In this document: one piece after another, positions 20,974-29,400 of the stretch
Layout: each line of letters starts with the position of its first letter
Numbering within the stretch: the stretch's first letter is position 1
DNA from: Planctomycetia bacterium
Lineage (GTDB): Bacteria; Planctomycetota; Phycisphaerae; UBA1845; UTPLA1
DNA: 64,000 bases
Direction of reading: 5' to 3'
Assembly: GCA_015075745.1 (NCBI GenBank)
Contig: JABTTW010000001.1
Span: forward strand, 124,001 to 188,000
Position numbers and translations under genes: made by a program
Notes under the pieces: model-generated
What the model saw: the letters and a program-made list of their open reading frames with translations, nothing else
What the model was told of the DNA's origin: nothing
Databases searched by the model: none

Positions 20974-22416
20974 CTACCGGCTTTTTCGCTTCCGGGCCTT
21001 GCGCTTGTCCTTCTTGGTGGGCTGATACTTCGGCCGGGCCGGCGATTTGAAGGTCGGCATCTTCCCCCCGCCCATGGACATCTGCGCCATCTGCGAGCCG
21101 AATTTCATCCGGTCCATCATCGACAGGCCGGCCATGTGCTTCATCATGTCCCGGGCCTGGAGGAATTGCTTGCACAGGCCGCTGACATCCTCGGGGTCGG
21201 TCCCGCTGCCGCGGGCGATGCGTCGACGGCGCGAGGCATCGAGAATCTTGGGATTGGCGCGCTCAGTCAGGGTCATCGACTGGACGATGGCCTTCATGCG
21301 CACGATCTCGCCTTCGTCGATCTCCATGTCGGTGTCGCGCATCATGCCGCCGACGCCGGGGATCATCTTGAGCATGTCCTTGAGCGAGCGGCCCCCCATG
21401 ACCTTTTCCATCTGGCCGATGAAGTCGTCCAGGGAGAGCTGGCCCTTCTTCATTTTGGCTTCAAGTCTGGCGGCTTCGTCGACATCGACCTGCTGCTGGG
21501 CGTGCTCGACCAGCGAGACGATGTCGCCCATGCCGAGGATGCGCCCGGCCATGCGCTCGGGGTGAAACTCTTCAAGGCGGTCGAGCTTCTCGCCGACGCC
21601 GATGAACTTGACCGGCTTGGAGGTGATGCTCTTGACCGAGAGGACCGCCCCACCGCGCGTGTCGGAGTCGAACTTGGTAAAGATGACGCCGTCGAGCTCC
21701 AGACGGTCGTTGAAGTGCTTGGCCGTCGTAACGGCGTCCTGGCCGGTCATCGCGTCGAGAACGAGATAGATCTGATGCGGCTGCACGGTCTGGGCGATGT
21801 TGGCGACTTCCTGCATCAAATCTTCGTCGATCGCCAATCGACCGGCGGTGTCGAGGATGACCACGTCCTTGAGCTGGCGCTGGGCGAGCATCACGCCGTT
21901 GCGGCAGACCTTGACCGGGTTCTGATGATCGCGCTCGGCGTGAACGGGAACGCCCAACTGTTGACCGAGAACTTCGAGCTGGTCGATGGCCGCGGGTCGC
22001 TTGAGGTCGGCCGCGACGAGGAGCGGCTTCTTGCCGCGGTCCAGGCAGTACTTGGCGAGCTTGCCGCAGGTCGTCGTCTTACCGGAACCCTGCAGGCCGG
22101 CCATCAGAATGATCGTGGGCGGATTCGCCACCCAGGGGATGCGCGAATCGACCGGGCCCATGAGCCCGATCAGCTCATCGTGGACGATCTTGACCATGAC
22201 CTGTTCGGGGTGCAGGGTCTTGATGACCTCGGCGCCGATGGCCTTTTCGGTAACCTGAGCGCAGAATTTCTTCGCGACGTCGAGATGGACGTCCGCCTCG
22301 AGCAGCGCGGTGCGAACCTCGCGCATGATCTCGGTGATGTTTTCCTCGGTGATGCGGCCGCGGCCGCGCATCTTGCGGAAGACTTCGCTGAATCGATCAG
22401 AGAGTGCGTCAAACAT
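20974..22416 (-). CDS. ffh: signal recognition particle protein Ffh (SRP54)
   Basis: The 480-residue GTPase binds signal sequences on ribosomes and docks with FtsY. The N domain is at the start (MFDALSDRFSEVFRKMRG). The G domain carries G1 GLQGSGKTTTCGKLA, G3 DTAGRLAID, G4 TKFDSDTRGGA and the GVGEKLDRLEEF block. The methionine-rich M domain follows, with RRRRIARGSGTDPEDVSGL (the SRP RNA-binding segment) and a run rich in Met (MMKHMAGLSMMDRMKFGSQMAQMSMGGGKM). The C-terminus is very basic. It heads a cluster that ends with secA, so both targeting routes are encoded together. No 4.5S RNA gene was seen nearby. Confidence 0.97.
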   Translation of the reverse strand: MFDALSDRFSEVFRKMRGRGRITEENITEIMREVRTALLEADVHLDVAKKFCAQVTEKAIGAEVIKTLHPEQVMVKIVHDELIGLMGPVDSRIPWVANPPTIILMAGLQGSGKTTTCGKLAKYCLDRGKKPLLVAADLKRPAAIDQLEVLGQQLGVPVHAERDHQNPVKVCRNGVMLAQRQLKDVVILDTAGRLAIDEDLMQEVANIAQTVQPHQIYLVLDAMTGQDAVTTAKHFNDRLELDGVIFTKFDSDTRGGAVLSVKSITSKPVKFIGVGEKLDRLEEFHPERMAGRILGMGDIVSLVEHAQQQVDVDEAARLEAKMKKGQLSLDDFIGQMEKVMGGRSLKDMLKMIPGVGGMMRDTDMEIDEGEIVRMKAIVQSMTLTERANPKILDASRRRRIARGSGTDPEDVSGLCKQFLQARDMMKHMAGLSMMDRMKFGSQMAQMSMGGGKMPTFKSPARPKYQPTKKDKRKARKRKSR

Positions 22417-22849
22417 AGGTCAACCATCTTAGCAAAGACTTTCGATTTCGTCGGAATGCGAACAGGCGGCGAATTTGAAACCAACTGAACCAGTCCCCTG
22501 ACCCCCATCCAAAGTGGCGTTCGGCCCAGGAGTCACACCATGCCTCCCTTCTAATAGAGAAAGTGGAAACGCGGCTGGAGTCGGCTGAAGGCTCCGCGCG
22601 GGCTACCTGGGGGAGAACAGGCATTAGATTTCACATACATCCTTGTAAATACTAATCTTATGCGCATGCGTCTGCCATTCTGGCACCATTGCGGATTTTT
22701 ACGCCCTATACTCCAAAACGCCTGTGTTTTGTGCCCCTTTACCTCCATCCCCAGCGGTAGGCGGCACTTGTAGACGAAGCGTTGGTGAAATTTGTTAACT
22801 AATTGTCTGGGCGAAGGTTATAGATATTCTAGCCCGTCTCAGAGTTTCG
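22417..22849. other. intergenic region upstream of ffh
   Basis: These 433 bases hold no frame that I believe in. They separate the divergent ffh gene from the pyrK leader and should hold the ffh promoter, but I see no clear -35/-10 pair. The base composition is noticeably more AT-rich than the flanking genes. Confidence 0.5.
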
Positions 22850-22878
22850 TTGACACTGCCGAATGCGTGTGATAGAGT
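22850..22878 (+). promoter_or_regulatory. strong sigma-70-type promoter ahead of the pyrK leader
   Basis: A perfect -35 box TTGACA (22850-22855) is followed by 17 bases and TAGAGT (22873-22878), with a TG one base before the -10 box (extended -10). Transcription would start near 22885, 213 bases before pyrK. It is one of the two best-looking promoters in the window. Confidence 0.6.
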
Positions 22879-22884
22879 CCCATT

Positions 22885-23002
22885 CGTCGATGGTATTCTA
22901 GTACGTCGGCCCCAATTTGAAGGCATTCGCCACGAATACGGCTGTTTAGCCGTGGCGCTCCTCCGGATCGAAACTCGGTTTTGATCCGGAGGTTATTTTT
23001 TG
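22885..23002 (+). ncRNA. structured leader or small RNA, about 115 nt
   Basis: Between the promoter and the terminator the transcript would fold into at least two helices: CGCCAC paired with GTGGCG with an inner GGCT-GTTT-AGCC, then the terminator stem. There is no convincing reading frame. It is either an independent small RNA or an attenuator leader of pyrK, whose start is about 100 bases past the terminator. I looked for the PyrR-binding pattern and the 4.5S RNA tetraloop region and saw neither. Confidence 0.45.
22960..23001 (+). terminator. intrinsic terminator upstream of pyrK
   Basis: A perfect 10-bp stem, CCTCCGGATC (22960-22969) with GATCCGGAGG (22983-22992), is followed at once by TTATTTTTT. 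This is a textbook rho-independent terminator on the plus strand, lying between a strong promoter and pyrK. Confidence 0.8.
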
Positions 23003-23097
23003 GGGGGACAGGTCGATCACTCGGTCCGCGCAAGACCACCCATTTTGTAAACCCCTGGCGTTCCCCGCCTTGAAGCCATCCTCATACACACGCTATC

Positions 23098-24009
23098 GTG
23101 ACGCCCACTGCGATGACGAACACGACAACTGCCGCCCGTGGGATCTTTGCCGGCCGAGTCTTGCGCCGGCGCACGCTGTGTGACGAGCACTTCGAGCTGG
23201 CCATCTCGTTCGACCATTTTCCCGACGCGGCGCCCGGGCAATTCGTCCAGGTCTTGTGCCGCGATGCCTCGCCCGTTGCCGGCGACGTCGCATCTGCAAT
23301 GCTGCGCCGCCCGTTCAGCATCGGCGGCCTGAGACGCGACTCGGCGACGGTTGAGATTGACCTGCTGGGCCGGGTGGTCGGGCCGGGAACGGCGTGGCTG
23401 GATCGTCGCAGACCGGGCGACGCGATCAGCGTGCTCGGTCCGCTCGGACGGCCGTTCATGGTGCCACCGGCTTCGCACCATGCGCTGCTCGTCGCGGGTG
23501 GAATCGGGCTGCCGCCGATCCGCTGGCAGGCGGAAATCCTTAGAAAAAACGGCGTTTCGTGCCACGCGATCTTCGGCGCGAGAGAGCGGCGATTCATCCC
23601 GCTGAGCCTCAGCAGCGCTCCGACAAGCGACGGCGAGATGACCTTATGCTCGGAAGAATTCGGTCGACTCGGCGTGCCGCTTGCCGTCACGACAGACGAC
23701 GGTTCCATCGGTCTGCGCGGACAGGTGACCCATGCGATGGAGCGATTCTTCTTCCGCGTCGGTCAGACGACTCCGGTGGTCGTCTTCGCATGCGGTCCCA
23801 ATCCGATGTTGCGCGCCGTGGCGTCGATGTGCATCGATCGGGGTGTGGCGTGTGAGCTCGCGATGGAGCGCGTGATGGCCTGCGGCATGGGAACGTGTCA
23901 GTCGTGCGTCGTTCCCGTGGTGGATCCGGCGCGGAAAGACGGGTGGCGGTATGCCCTGTGCTGCACGGAGGGACCGGTCTTTGCGGCAGAGGCGGTGAAG
24001 TGGAACTAG
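23098..24009 (+). CDS. pyrK: dihydroorotate dehydrogenase electron transfer subunit PyrK
   Basis: A 303-residue flavin/iron-sulphur protein of the ferredoxin-reductase type. The FAD site is RRPFSIGG, the pyridine-nucleotide site begins VAGGIGLPP, and a CGPNPML motif follows. Near the C-terminus the 2Fe-2S ligands are CGMGTCQSC plus a Cys in YALCC, the arrangement diagnostic of PyrK, which passes electrons from PyrD to NAD+ in pyrimidine synthesis. The start is a GTG at 23098 or an ATG at 23113; neither has a clear ribosome site. The partner pyrD is not in the window. The terminator 100 bases upstream suggests attenuation. Confidence 0.88.
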   Translation: MTPTAMTNTTTAARGIFAGRVLRRRTLCDEHFELAISFDHFPDAAPGQFVQVLCRDASPVAGDVASAMLRRPFSIGGLRRDSATVEIDLLGRVVGPGTAWLDRRRPGDAISVLGPLGRPFMVPPASHHALLVAGGIGLPPIRWQAEILRKNGVSCHAIFGARERRFIPLSLSSAPTSDGEMTLCSEEFGRLGVPLAVTTDDGSIGLRGQVTHAMERFFFRVGQTTPVVVFACGPNPMLRAVASMCIDRGVACELAMERVMACGMGTCQSCVVPVVDPARKDGWRYALCCTEGPVFAAEAVKWN

Positions 24010-24073
24010 TCAGCAACCTTGCCACGCCAATCGCTCGAAACAAGTGACGAGATGGGTGGTGCCCCGAAAAATT

Positions 24074-24724
24074 TCATTCCAACAGGGAAAAAATTTCGAG
24101 CGGGTCGTCCAGAAAATGGTCGGGACCGGCGCTTTTGAGGAAAATTTTTTCCTGAAACCCCCAGGTCACGCTGACAGCGGTCATCCCGGCGTTACGCGCG
24201 GTCTGAATGTCCACGATGGAGTCGCCGACGAGCATGATATTCGCGGGGTCCATGCCGAACGTATCCGCGATGGACAGCGCGGCTTGCGGCGACGGTTTTT
24301 TTTCCGGTTCGGTGACGTAACCGCGGATTTCGACGAAGAACTTTTCCATTCCCAATTCGCTGACGACGCGTTGCGTCAACTCATGCGGCTTATTGGAAAG
24401 CACGGCCATCAGCGCACCCCGCGCTTTCAGTAAGTCAAGCATTTTCAATATGTTGCCGTACGGTCTCGTTTTGGCGACGCATCGCGCGCGGTATTGATCC
24501 GCGGCCATTGAAATGAATTTTTGGAGCTCGGCGTCGTCCGCATCCGGCCATGCGCGGCGACATAACGCGGGAAGTCCGTCACCGACCCAGCCGCGCACAT
24601 CTTTGCGATCAACTTGCGCTCCGCCGACCGCGCTGCGTACTGCGTTGAGAGCGTCGGTCAGATCATCGAGGGAATCGACGAGCGTACCGTCGAGATCAAA
24701 TATAATCGCGCGCGAACGGCTCAA
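24074..24724 (-). CDS. gph: HAD-family phosphatase, phosphoglycolate phosphatase type
   Basis: A 216-residue HAD hydrolase. Motif I is FDLDGTLVDS with the nucleophile and general-acid aspartates, motif II is AVLSNKP, motif III uses the Lys in EPEKKPSPQAAL, and motif IV is LVGDSIVDIQTARNAG. The alpha-helical cap after motif I fits the Gph subgroup, which removes 2-phosphoglycolate, although other small phosphate esters are possible. The start is a TTG at 24724 supported by GGAGG at eight bases. It is divergent from the small lysine-rich gene. Confidence 0.85.
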   Translation of the reverse strand: MSRSRAIIFDLDGTLVDSLDDLTDALNAVRSAVGGAQVDRKDVRGWVGDGLPALCRRAWPDADDAELQKFISMAADQYRARCVAKTRPYGNILKMLDLLKARGALMAVLSNKPHELTQRVVSELGMEKFFVEIRGYVTEPEKKPSPQAALSIADTFGMDPANIMLVGDSIVDIQTARNAGMTAVSVTWGFQEKIFLKSAGPDHFLDDPLEIFSLLE

Positions 24725-24820
24725 GATCGTCGCCTCCGGGCTACCCTCGGAACGGATTCTGTCATGAGTTTCGCCCGTGCGCGCCGAAAAAACAAATATG
24801 GTCGCACGGAAAGTTTTTTG

Positions 24821-24848
24821 TTGACAAGTATTGAGGCGACTCTAGACT
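24821..24848 (+). promoter_or_regulatory. sigma-70-type promoter of the 21-codon gene
   Basis: A perfect TTGACA (24821-24826), 16 bases, then TAGACT (24843-24848). The start codon of the mini-gene is 32 bases past the -10 box, which leaves room for a short leader with the ribosome site. Confidence 0.6.
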
Positions 24849-24879
24849 TTCCAACATTACATGAAAGGAGGTGACGCTG

Positions 24880-24945
24880 ATGGCTAAGCGCAAGAAGAAA
24901 GCTGCTACGAAGAAGAAGGCTACCAAGAAGAAGCGGAAGAAGTAG
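24880..24945 (+). CDS. 21-residue lysine-rich basic peptide
   Basis: The ATG at 24880 follows an AAAGGAGGTGA ribosome site, the best in the window, with a consensus-like promoter upstream. The product is 21 residues: MAKRKKK at the start, then Ala, Thr and runs of Lys to the end (13 Lys and 2 Arg, no acidic residue). It resembles the lysine/alanine tails of histone H1-like bacterial proteins, but is only a tail. A structured 3' region and a terminator follow, so it is a single-gene transcript of about 240 nt. Peptides this small are easily missed. It could bind nucleic acid, or the transcript could act as an RNA; neither is shown. Confidence 0.7.
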   Translation: MAKRKKKAATKKKATKKKRKK

Positions 24946-24966
24946 TAGCCAACAGCCACCAAGCAT

Positions 24967-25014
24967 GGGTTCCTAAAGCGGTCTCATTAAATTGAGACAT
25001 TGACTTCGGAACCC
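24967..25014 (+). other. nested stem-loop in the 3' region of the 21-codon gene
   Basis: An outer stem GGGTTCC (24967-24973) with GGAACCC (25008-25014) encloses an inner perfect stem GTCTCA (24981-24986) with TGAGAC (24993-24998). No T-run follows, so it is not a simple terminator. It lies between the stop codon and the terminator. Confidence 0.55.
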
Positions 25015-25049
25015 GGGCCTTCGCTGAAGCGAGGGCTTACAAACCTAAT

Positions 25050-25090
25050 GGAAGGTGCTCTTGCCACGGCGGCACCTTCCATATTTTTTT
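25050..25090 (+). terminator. intrinsic terminator of the 21-codon gene
   Basis: A perfect 9-bp stem GGAAGGTGC (25050-25058) with GCACCTTCC (25072-25080) is followed by ATATTTTTTT. It closes the small-peptide transcript and insulates the ParA gene that starts at 25210. Confidence 0.85.
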
Positions 25091-25209
25091 GCGCCGCAAT
25101 CGCCGCAGCCGCCGCCCCCCTCGATCATCACTTCCCTTTCGATGGCATTTGGCCTTATCATTCCAGGGTCGCCCGTGAGTTTGGGCGGGCTGAGGGATCG
25201 CCATCGGCA

Positions 25210-26133
25210 ATGGAATGCATCGCCATCATCAATCAGAAGGGCGGAGTCGGTAAGACTTCCACGACCGTTAACCTCGGCGCGGCGCTGGCCGAGCGAGGGC
25301 AACGCGTGCTGCTCATTGACCTCGATCCACAGGGCCACCTGACGACTCATCTGGGACTCGACGGCGAAGCGAAGGGCGCGGGCATCTACGAAGTCCTCAC
25401 CACGGACATGCCGCTTGCTTCGGCAATCCACCTGCGCTCTCCCAACATCTCAATCGTTCCTGCACAAATTGATCTGGCCGCGGCGGAAATGGAACTGGTG
25501 AGCGTCGTCGGCCGCGAGGTGATCCTGCGCGACTTGATCTACGGCGCTGCGTGGCCGTTCGACATCGCCCTGATCGACTGCCCCCCATCGCTCGGCGTGT
25601 TGACGCTCAATGCCCTCGCCGCATCCACGCGCGTCCTGGTTCCTCTTCAACCCCACTTTCTCGCGCTGCAAGGCGTCGGCAAGCTGCTCGAAACAGTGAG
25701 CCTGGTGTCGCGACGGATCAATCCCGGTCTGACGGTCGCCGGCATGGTCATCACCATGTACGAGACGGGCACGCGTCTGTCGGGCGAAGTCATCGACGAC
25801 TTGTCGGCCTTTCTGGAGTCGGCCAGGAATACGCCGGTCCCGTGGAGCGCCGCCAAGGTCTTTGATGCGAAGATCCGCCGCAATGTGAAGCTCGCGGAAT
25901 CACCAAGCTATGGACAGTCCATATTTGAATATGCGCCCCGGAGCAACGGCGCGCTCGACTACCTGGCCCTTGCGGAAGAACTCGCGGTGATGCTCGCTGG
26001 TAACGTGGCGGCCGATCCAGTGGACGGTTCCGAAACGAGGCAATCGGCCCAGGCCGCCGTCGCGAATTATCGAGCCATGCCGACAGCGCCGACGACGGCC
26101 GCTGACAAGTTGCCCACGGAAGCGCTCCGCTGA
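25210..26133 (+). CDS. ParA/Soj-family ATPase, orphan
   Basis: The protein has 307 residues from the ATG at 25210; the frame is open to 25000, but a terminator lies in that part, so the upstream ATG is not used. The deviant Walker A is KGGVGKTST near the start, followed by LIDLDPQGHLT and IDCPPSLGVLTLNA, all typical of ParA/Soj ATPases that move or segregate cargo. The C-terminus is an Ala/Thr-rich tail. There is no parB beside it and no parS was recognised, so it is an orphan that may position another cargo. The gene is followed after 26 bases by a VanZ-like gene. Confidence 0.85.
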   Translation: MECIAIINQKGGVGKTSTTVNLGAALAERGQRVLLIDLDPQGHLTTHLGLDGEAKGAGIYEVLTTDMPLASAIHLRSPNISIVPAQIDLAAAEMELVSVVGREVILRDLIYGAAWPFDIALIDCPPSLGVLTLNALAASTRVLVPLQPHFLALQGVGKLLETVSLVSRRINPGLTVAGMVITMYETGTRLSGEVIDDLSAFLESARNTPVPWSAAKVFDAKIRRNVKLAESPSYGQSIFEYAPRSNGALDYLALAEELAVMLAGNVAADPVDGSETRQSAQAAVANYRAMPTAPTTAADKLPTEALR

Positions 26134-26159
26134 GCAGTCCTCGTCAACATGGGACGGAC

Positions 26160-26567
26160 ATGGCCCCTGCCGCTTCGCCACAACGCCGTCAGGCAAGTCG
26201 CTTCGATCTTCGAACTCTGGTTTGGGCGCTTTGTCTGGCCGGTGCTTTTCTTGCGACCCATATGCCCCCTCCCGAAAAGCCTGCCCAGATGATCCTGAAC
26301 GATAAGTTCCTTCATTTCATGGGGTTCTGTGCGCTCGGGATCGTCACCGTCTGGCGCGTTGTGGGCCCGACTTCCCGAATTTCCATCACGGTGTTGGCGG
26401 GATGGCTGGCGTTTCTCCTGGTCTATGCGGCGTTCGATGAGACCACTCAAGAACTTGTCGGAAGGGATAGTGAATTTGGTGACTGGCTTGCCGACGCCAT
26501 CGGGGCGGTCGTAGGGATGAGCATTTGCGTGATGAGCGTCTGGTTTCGACGGGCTGACACCGCATGA
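26160..26567 (+). CDS. small VanZ-like membrane protein
   Basis: A 135-residue protein with about four hydrophobic segments. The VanZ pattern is present: NDKFLHFMGFCALG (DKxxHFxxF), then AFDETTQELVGRDSEFGDWLADAIGAVVG (the E.xQ...R..D..D...N.xG block of the family). VanZ gives low-level teicoplanin resistance, and most bacterial members are unassigned envelope proteins. Its stop overlaps the start of the next gene by four bases (ATGA), so they are translated together. A second, larger VanZ-like protein is at 30223-31857, on the other side of the sugar transferase gene. Confidence 0.8.
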   Translation: MAPAASPQRRQASRFDLRTLVWALCLAGAFLATHMPPPEKPAQMILNDKFLHFMGFCALGIVTVWRVVGPTSRISITVLAGWLAFLLVYAAFDETTQELVGRDSEFGDWLADAIGAVVGMSICVMSVWFRRADTA

Positions 26568-27592
26568 ACCGTTCTCATTGCATCATTGGGACCATTCGAC
26601 GTGCCCGGCATTGGTCACGGATTGCGTGGCTCATCGCCTTGTGCGCCGTCGGAGCCGGTTGCGATGAGAACTCGGGAGAGTCCCGATCGCGGATCGAACC
26701 CACTCGCATCCTGTTTGTCGGCGAAGGGAAAGACGTCGCTTCCTGGCGGGTGATCGAGGCAACGACCAAGGCTTTTGGCGAAGCTCATCCCCATGTCACC
26801 GTGGAGGCTGTCGCGCCGCCCATTTCTTCTCCCGTGGGACAGAAAAACATCCTTGTCAGCCTGGCGGACCATGATGTGGATGCGATCTGTGTGATTCCAA
26901 TCCAGCCCGATGCGCTGGGAGCGATCGTTTCGGAAATCGCCAACGGCGGAATACCGGTTGTCGTCGTGGGCCGCGATATCATCGGGTCGCGGCGCAGCGC
27001 TTATTGCGGGCCGTCGGAATCTGAACTTGGCGAAAAGACCGTCACGGCCTGCGGCATGGTATTGGAGAAGCGGTCGAAGACGCTCATGCTGCTCCATGCC
27101 GCCGGCGCTAATGAAAGGCAAGGCTTCAGGTATCGCGGGTTTCAGCACGAACTCCCCATGGCCGGCGGCGTTCATGTCGTTCGAGAAGTGGACTGCGGAG
27201 GCGATCCGGCCGAGGCCGTGCGACTCGCCAAATCGGAATCCCGCAAGTACCCCCGAATCGGCTGCTGGGCATTACTCGACGACTGGCCTCTGCGGTCGTT
27301 GCCGCCGCACGAGAGGCTTTTCGGATTGGGCATCACCATGGTCGTTTGCGATGCGGACCCGTCGCTGTGGCCGCGCATGGAGGACGGACAGATTCAGGCC
27401 ATGGTCGGATACGATCTGCGCGAGGCGATTCGTGCGGGTTTGTCGATGGCCCTGCGACTGACCATGCCGGATGACCGGAGGTTCGTCACCGACGTTCACA
27501 TCAAGGCGGAAGTCTTTACCGAGGCGAATTTGGCGCAGCTCAAGGCGAGATGGGCGCTCTGGGAACAGGGGAAGCGATCGCCCCAGGAATGA
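26564..27592 (+). CDS. periplasmic sugar-binding-type lipoprotein
   Basis: A 342-residue exported protein. The N-terminus is basic and then hydrophobic, with a lipobox ending in VGAGC. The body reads as a type I periplasmic-binding fold: ILFVGEGKDVASWRVIEATTKAFGEA, VDAICVIPIQPDALGAIV, NGGIPVVVVGRD, and MVGYDLREAIRAG near the C-terminus (the GYD segment of ribose-binding relatives). No transporter membrane or ATPase subunit is adjacent, so it may be a sensor or a stand-alone binding lipoprotein. It overlaps the VanZ-like gene by four bases. Confidence 0.75.
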   Translation: MNRSHCIIGTIRRARHWSRIAWLIALCAVGAGCDENSGESRSRIEPTRILFVGEGKDVASWRVIEATTKAFGEAHPHVTVEAVAPPISSPVGQKNILVSLADHDVDAICVIPIQPDALGAIVSEIANGGIPVVVVGRDIIGSRRSAYCGPSESELGEKTVTACGMVLEKRSKTLMLLHAAGANERQGFRYRGFQHELPMAGGVHVVREVDCGGDPAEAVRLAKSESRKYPRIGCWALLDDWPLRSLPPHERLFGLGITMVVCDADPSLWPRMEDGQIQAMVGYDLREAIRAGLSMALRLTMPDDRRFVTDVHIKAEVFTEANLAQLKARWALWEQGKRSPQE

Positions 27593-27606
27593 CGGCCGAG
27601 CGCCGG

Positions 27607-29097
27607 CTATCGCGAACCGAGGAAGAACGTTCCGAAGGTTCGCAGCATGACAATCAAGTCCAGCTCGAGGGATGTGTGCTTCATGTAGTACAGATCGAGC
27701 TGGAGCTTTCGGCGGGCATCCGCGATCGTCGAACCGTAGGGATAATTGATCTGCGCCCAGCCGGTCAGGCCCGGCTTGATGAGGTGGCGCTCTTCGTAGT
27801 AGGGAATGATCGTCGAAAGCGGGACGACGAACTCGGGCCTTTCGGGTCTTGGGCCGACCAGCGACATATCGCCTTTGATGATGTTCCAGAGCTGGGGCAA
27901 TTCGTCGAGCCTCATGCAGCGCAGGACGCGGCCCACTCTCGTGACGCGCGGGTCATTTGCCGTGGCCCACGTGGAACCGCCGGCTTCGGCATCGGGGATC
28001 ATGGTTCGGAACTTATAAAGGGAAAACGTTCGCCCTCCCTGGCCGACGCGCGTCTGGGTGTAGAAGACCGGGCCCCGACTGGTCAGGCGGGTGGCCAGCG
28101 CGATGAGCAGCATCAACGGCAATGCCAGGATCAGCGCGGTCCCTGCAATGATGAAATCGAGCAGCCGCTTGACGATGGAGTGTTCCTGCCGGTGGCCCTT
28201 CAGGTCGGCCGCGAGGAACCATTGCGGCGTGATGTGCGAAACAGGGACTTCGCCGTAGGTGGATTCGTAAAACGTCGACTCGTCGGTCACGCGGCAACCA
28301 AGGTGCAGTCCCGCCAGCGCCGTCCGCTGAAACTTCGGGTTTCTCATGACGGTTTCGGCGACGACGATTTCGGCCACGTCGTGTTCGCGGCAGATCCTGT
28401 CGATGTCATCCACCTGGCCGACCACCGGGATATCGCAGACGCCGCTTGGGCTCGCGCCGCTTCGGTCGGTGTTCACGACGCCGACCAGTCGATAGCCGGG
28501 CACCGATCCGCGTCTGACTGAGCGAATGATCGAGCCGGTCAGTGGGCCCTGCCCGATGACGAGCAGGCCTCGTCGAACGTCAAGCACCGCCGCATGGCAA
28601 AGGAGTCGCACGGCGGACCCGGTGAGCAGAAACACGAAGGTTCCACAGGCGGCGGCTCTGCGGCTGAGATTCGAATACATGAACAGGTGCAGGACCAGCC
28701 AGGTGCCGAGCATCGCGAAGGTGACGGTGATGAGGCAGCGCACGACGATTCGAGATCGGACCCAGAGGGTGCTGGGCTCGTAGAGGCCGACCATGCTTCC
28801 GGCCAGGATGACGGAAATCGCCAGGACCACGTTGCCCACCCATAGCTGATATTGTGCAAGCAGGTTTGAAGACTCGCCCCACCAGACAAACAAGCTGTCG
28901 CCCAGAATCGTTCCACCGCAAACCAGCGCCATGTCCATGAGCATCCACACGATGCGCGGCAGGCTGAGCAAACAACCACCCAGCAGTGCGCGGCGAGACG
29001 GTCTCGACCTCGGCTCGGCAACGCGCGCCGGCGTCTGAGCGCGGCGGAATTCCAGGCTCGCTGCCAGATCAAATGGGAATGCGTTATGAGTCGTCAC
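27607..29097 (-). CDS. exopolysaccharide polyprenyl-glycosylphosphotransferase (initiating sugar transferase)
   Basis: A 496-residue membrane enzyme that transfers a sugar 1-phosphate from a nucleotide sugar to undecaprenyl phosphate, the first step of surface-polysaccharide units. About four helices lie in the first 180 residues. A nucleotide-binding-like middle domain follows (RGLLVIGQGPLTG, VAEIVVAETVM). The catalytic C-terminal domain has KRLLDFIIAG, SLYKFRTM, DELPQLWNIIKGDMSLVGPRPERPEF and KPGLTGWAQINYPYG, all family signatures. No other polysaccharide genes flank it except VanZ-like proteins and, far away, a methyltransferase. Confidence 0.93.
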   Translation of the reverse strand: MTTHNAFPFDLAASLEFRRAQTPARVAEPRSRPSRRALLGGCLLSLPRIVWMLMDMALVCGGTILGDSLFVWWGESSNLLAQYQLWVGNVVLAISVILAGSMVGLYEPSTLWVRSRIVVRCLITVTFAMLGTWLVLHLFMYSNLSRRAAACGTFVFLLTGSAVRLLCHAAVLDVRRGLLVIGQGPLTGSIIRSVRRGSVPGYRLVGVVNTDRSGASPSGVCDIPVVGQVDDIDRICREHDVAEIVVAETVMRNPKFQRTALAGLHLGCRVTDESTFYESTYGEVPVSHITPQWFLAADLKGHRQEHSIVKRLLDFIIAGTALILALPLMLLIALATRLTSRGPVFYTQTRVGQGGRTFSLYKFRTMIPDAEAGGSTWATANDPRVTRVGRVLRCMRLDELPQLWNIIKGDMSLVGPRPERPEFVVPLSTIIPYYEERHLIKPGLTGWAQINYPYGSTIADARRKLQLDLYYMKHTSLELDLIVMLRTFGTFFLGSR

Positions 29098-29400
29098 TTT
29101 GAGAGTTCCCCGACGGCCTTCGATTCTCGTAATGTCGTATCGGACTCCTCATGCCGCTCCGTGAGGCTGGAATGAAGTTTGCTTGCCGCGAAAGGCAATA
29201 GGGATGATTCGGAGCAGTTCGACCCGCGCAATTGTTGCCGAGTTCTGCCGCAACTCGCCGACTTTGATCAATTTGTCATCGGGGACACGCGAGAATCGGG
29301 CCATCCAGCGGCCGCTCGCCACTTTGACGCCGATATGCAATGGAGAAACCTCGCCCTACATAGCGGGGTATGTGCTGTCACGAACAGGAAGGCGCACGGA
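29098..29400. other. divergent intergenic region
   Basis: These 303 bases separate the sugar transferase and the lipoprotein gene, which point away from each other. A 63-codon frame on the minus strand (29149-29340) is possible but unsupported. I see no clear promoter or terminator. Confidence 0.4.

Noticed and set aside
22417..23002. 4.5S (SRP) RNA gene next to ffh
   Set aside because: The conserved SRP helix 8 pattern was not seen, and the structured segment points away from ffh and ends in a simple terminator.
29149..29340. 63-codon minus-strand frame before the sugar transferase
   Set aside because: TTG start with a weak GAGG and no recognisable domain; position fits a small leader gene, but evidence is too thin.
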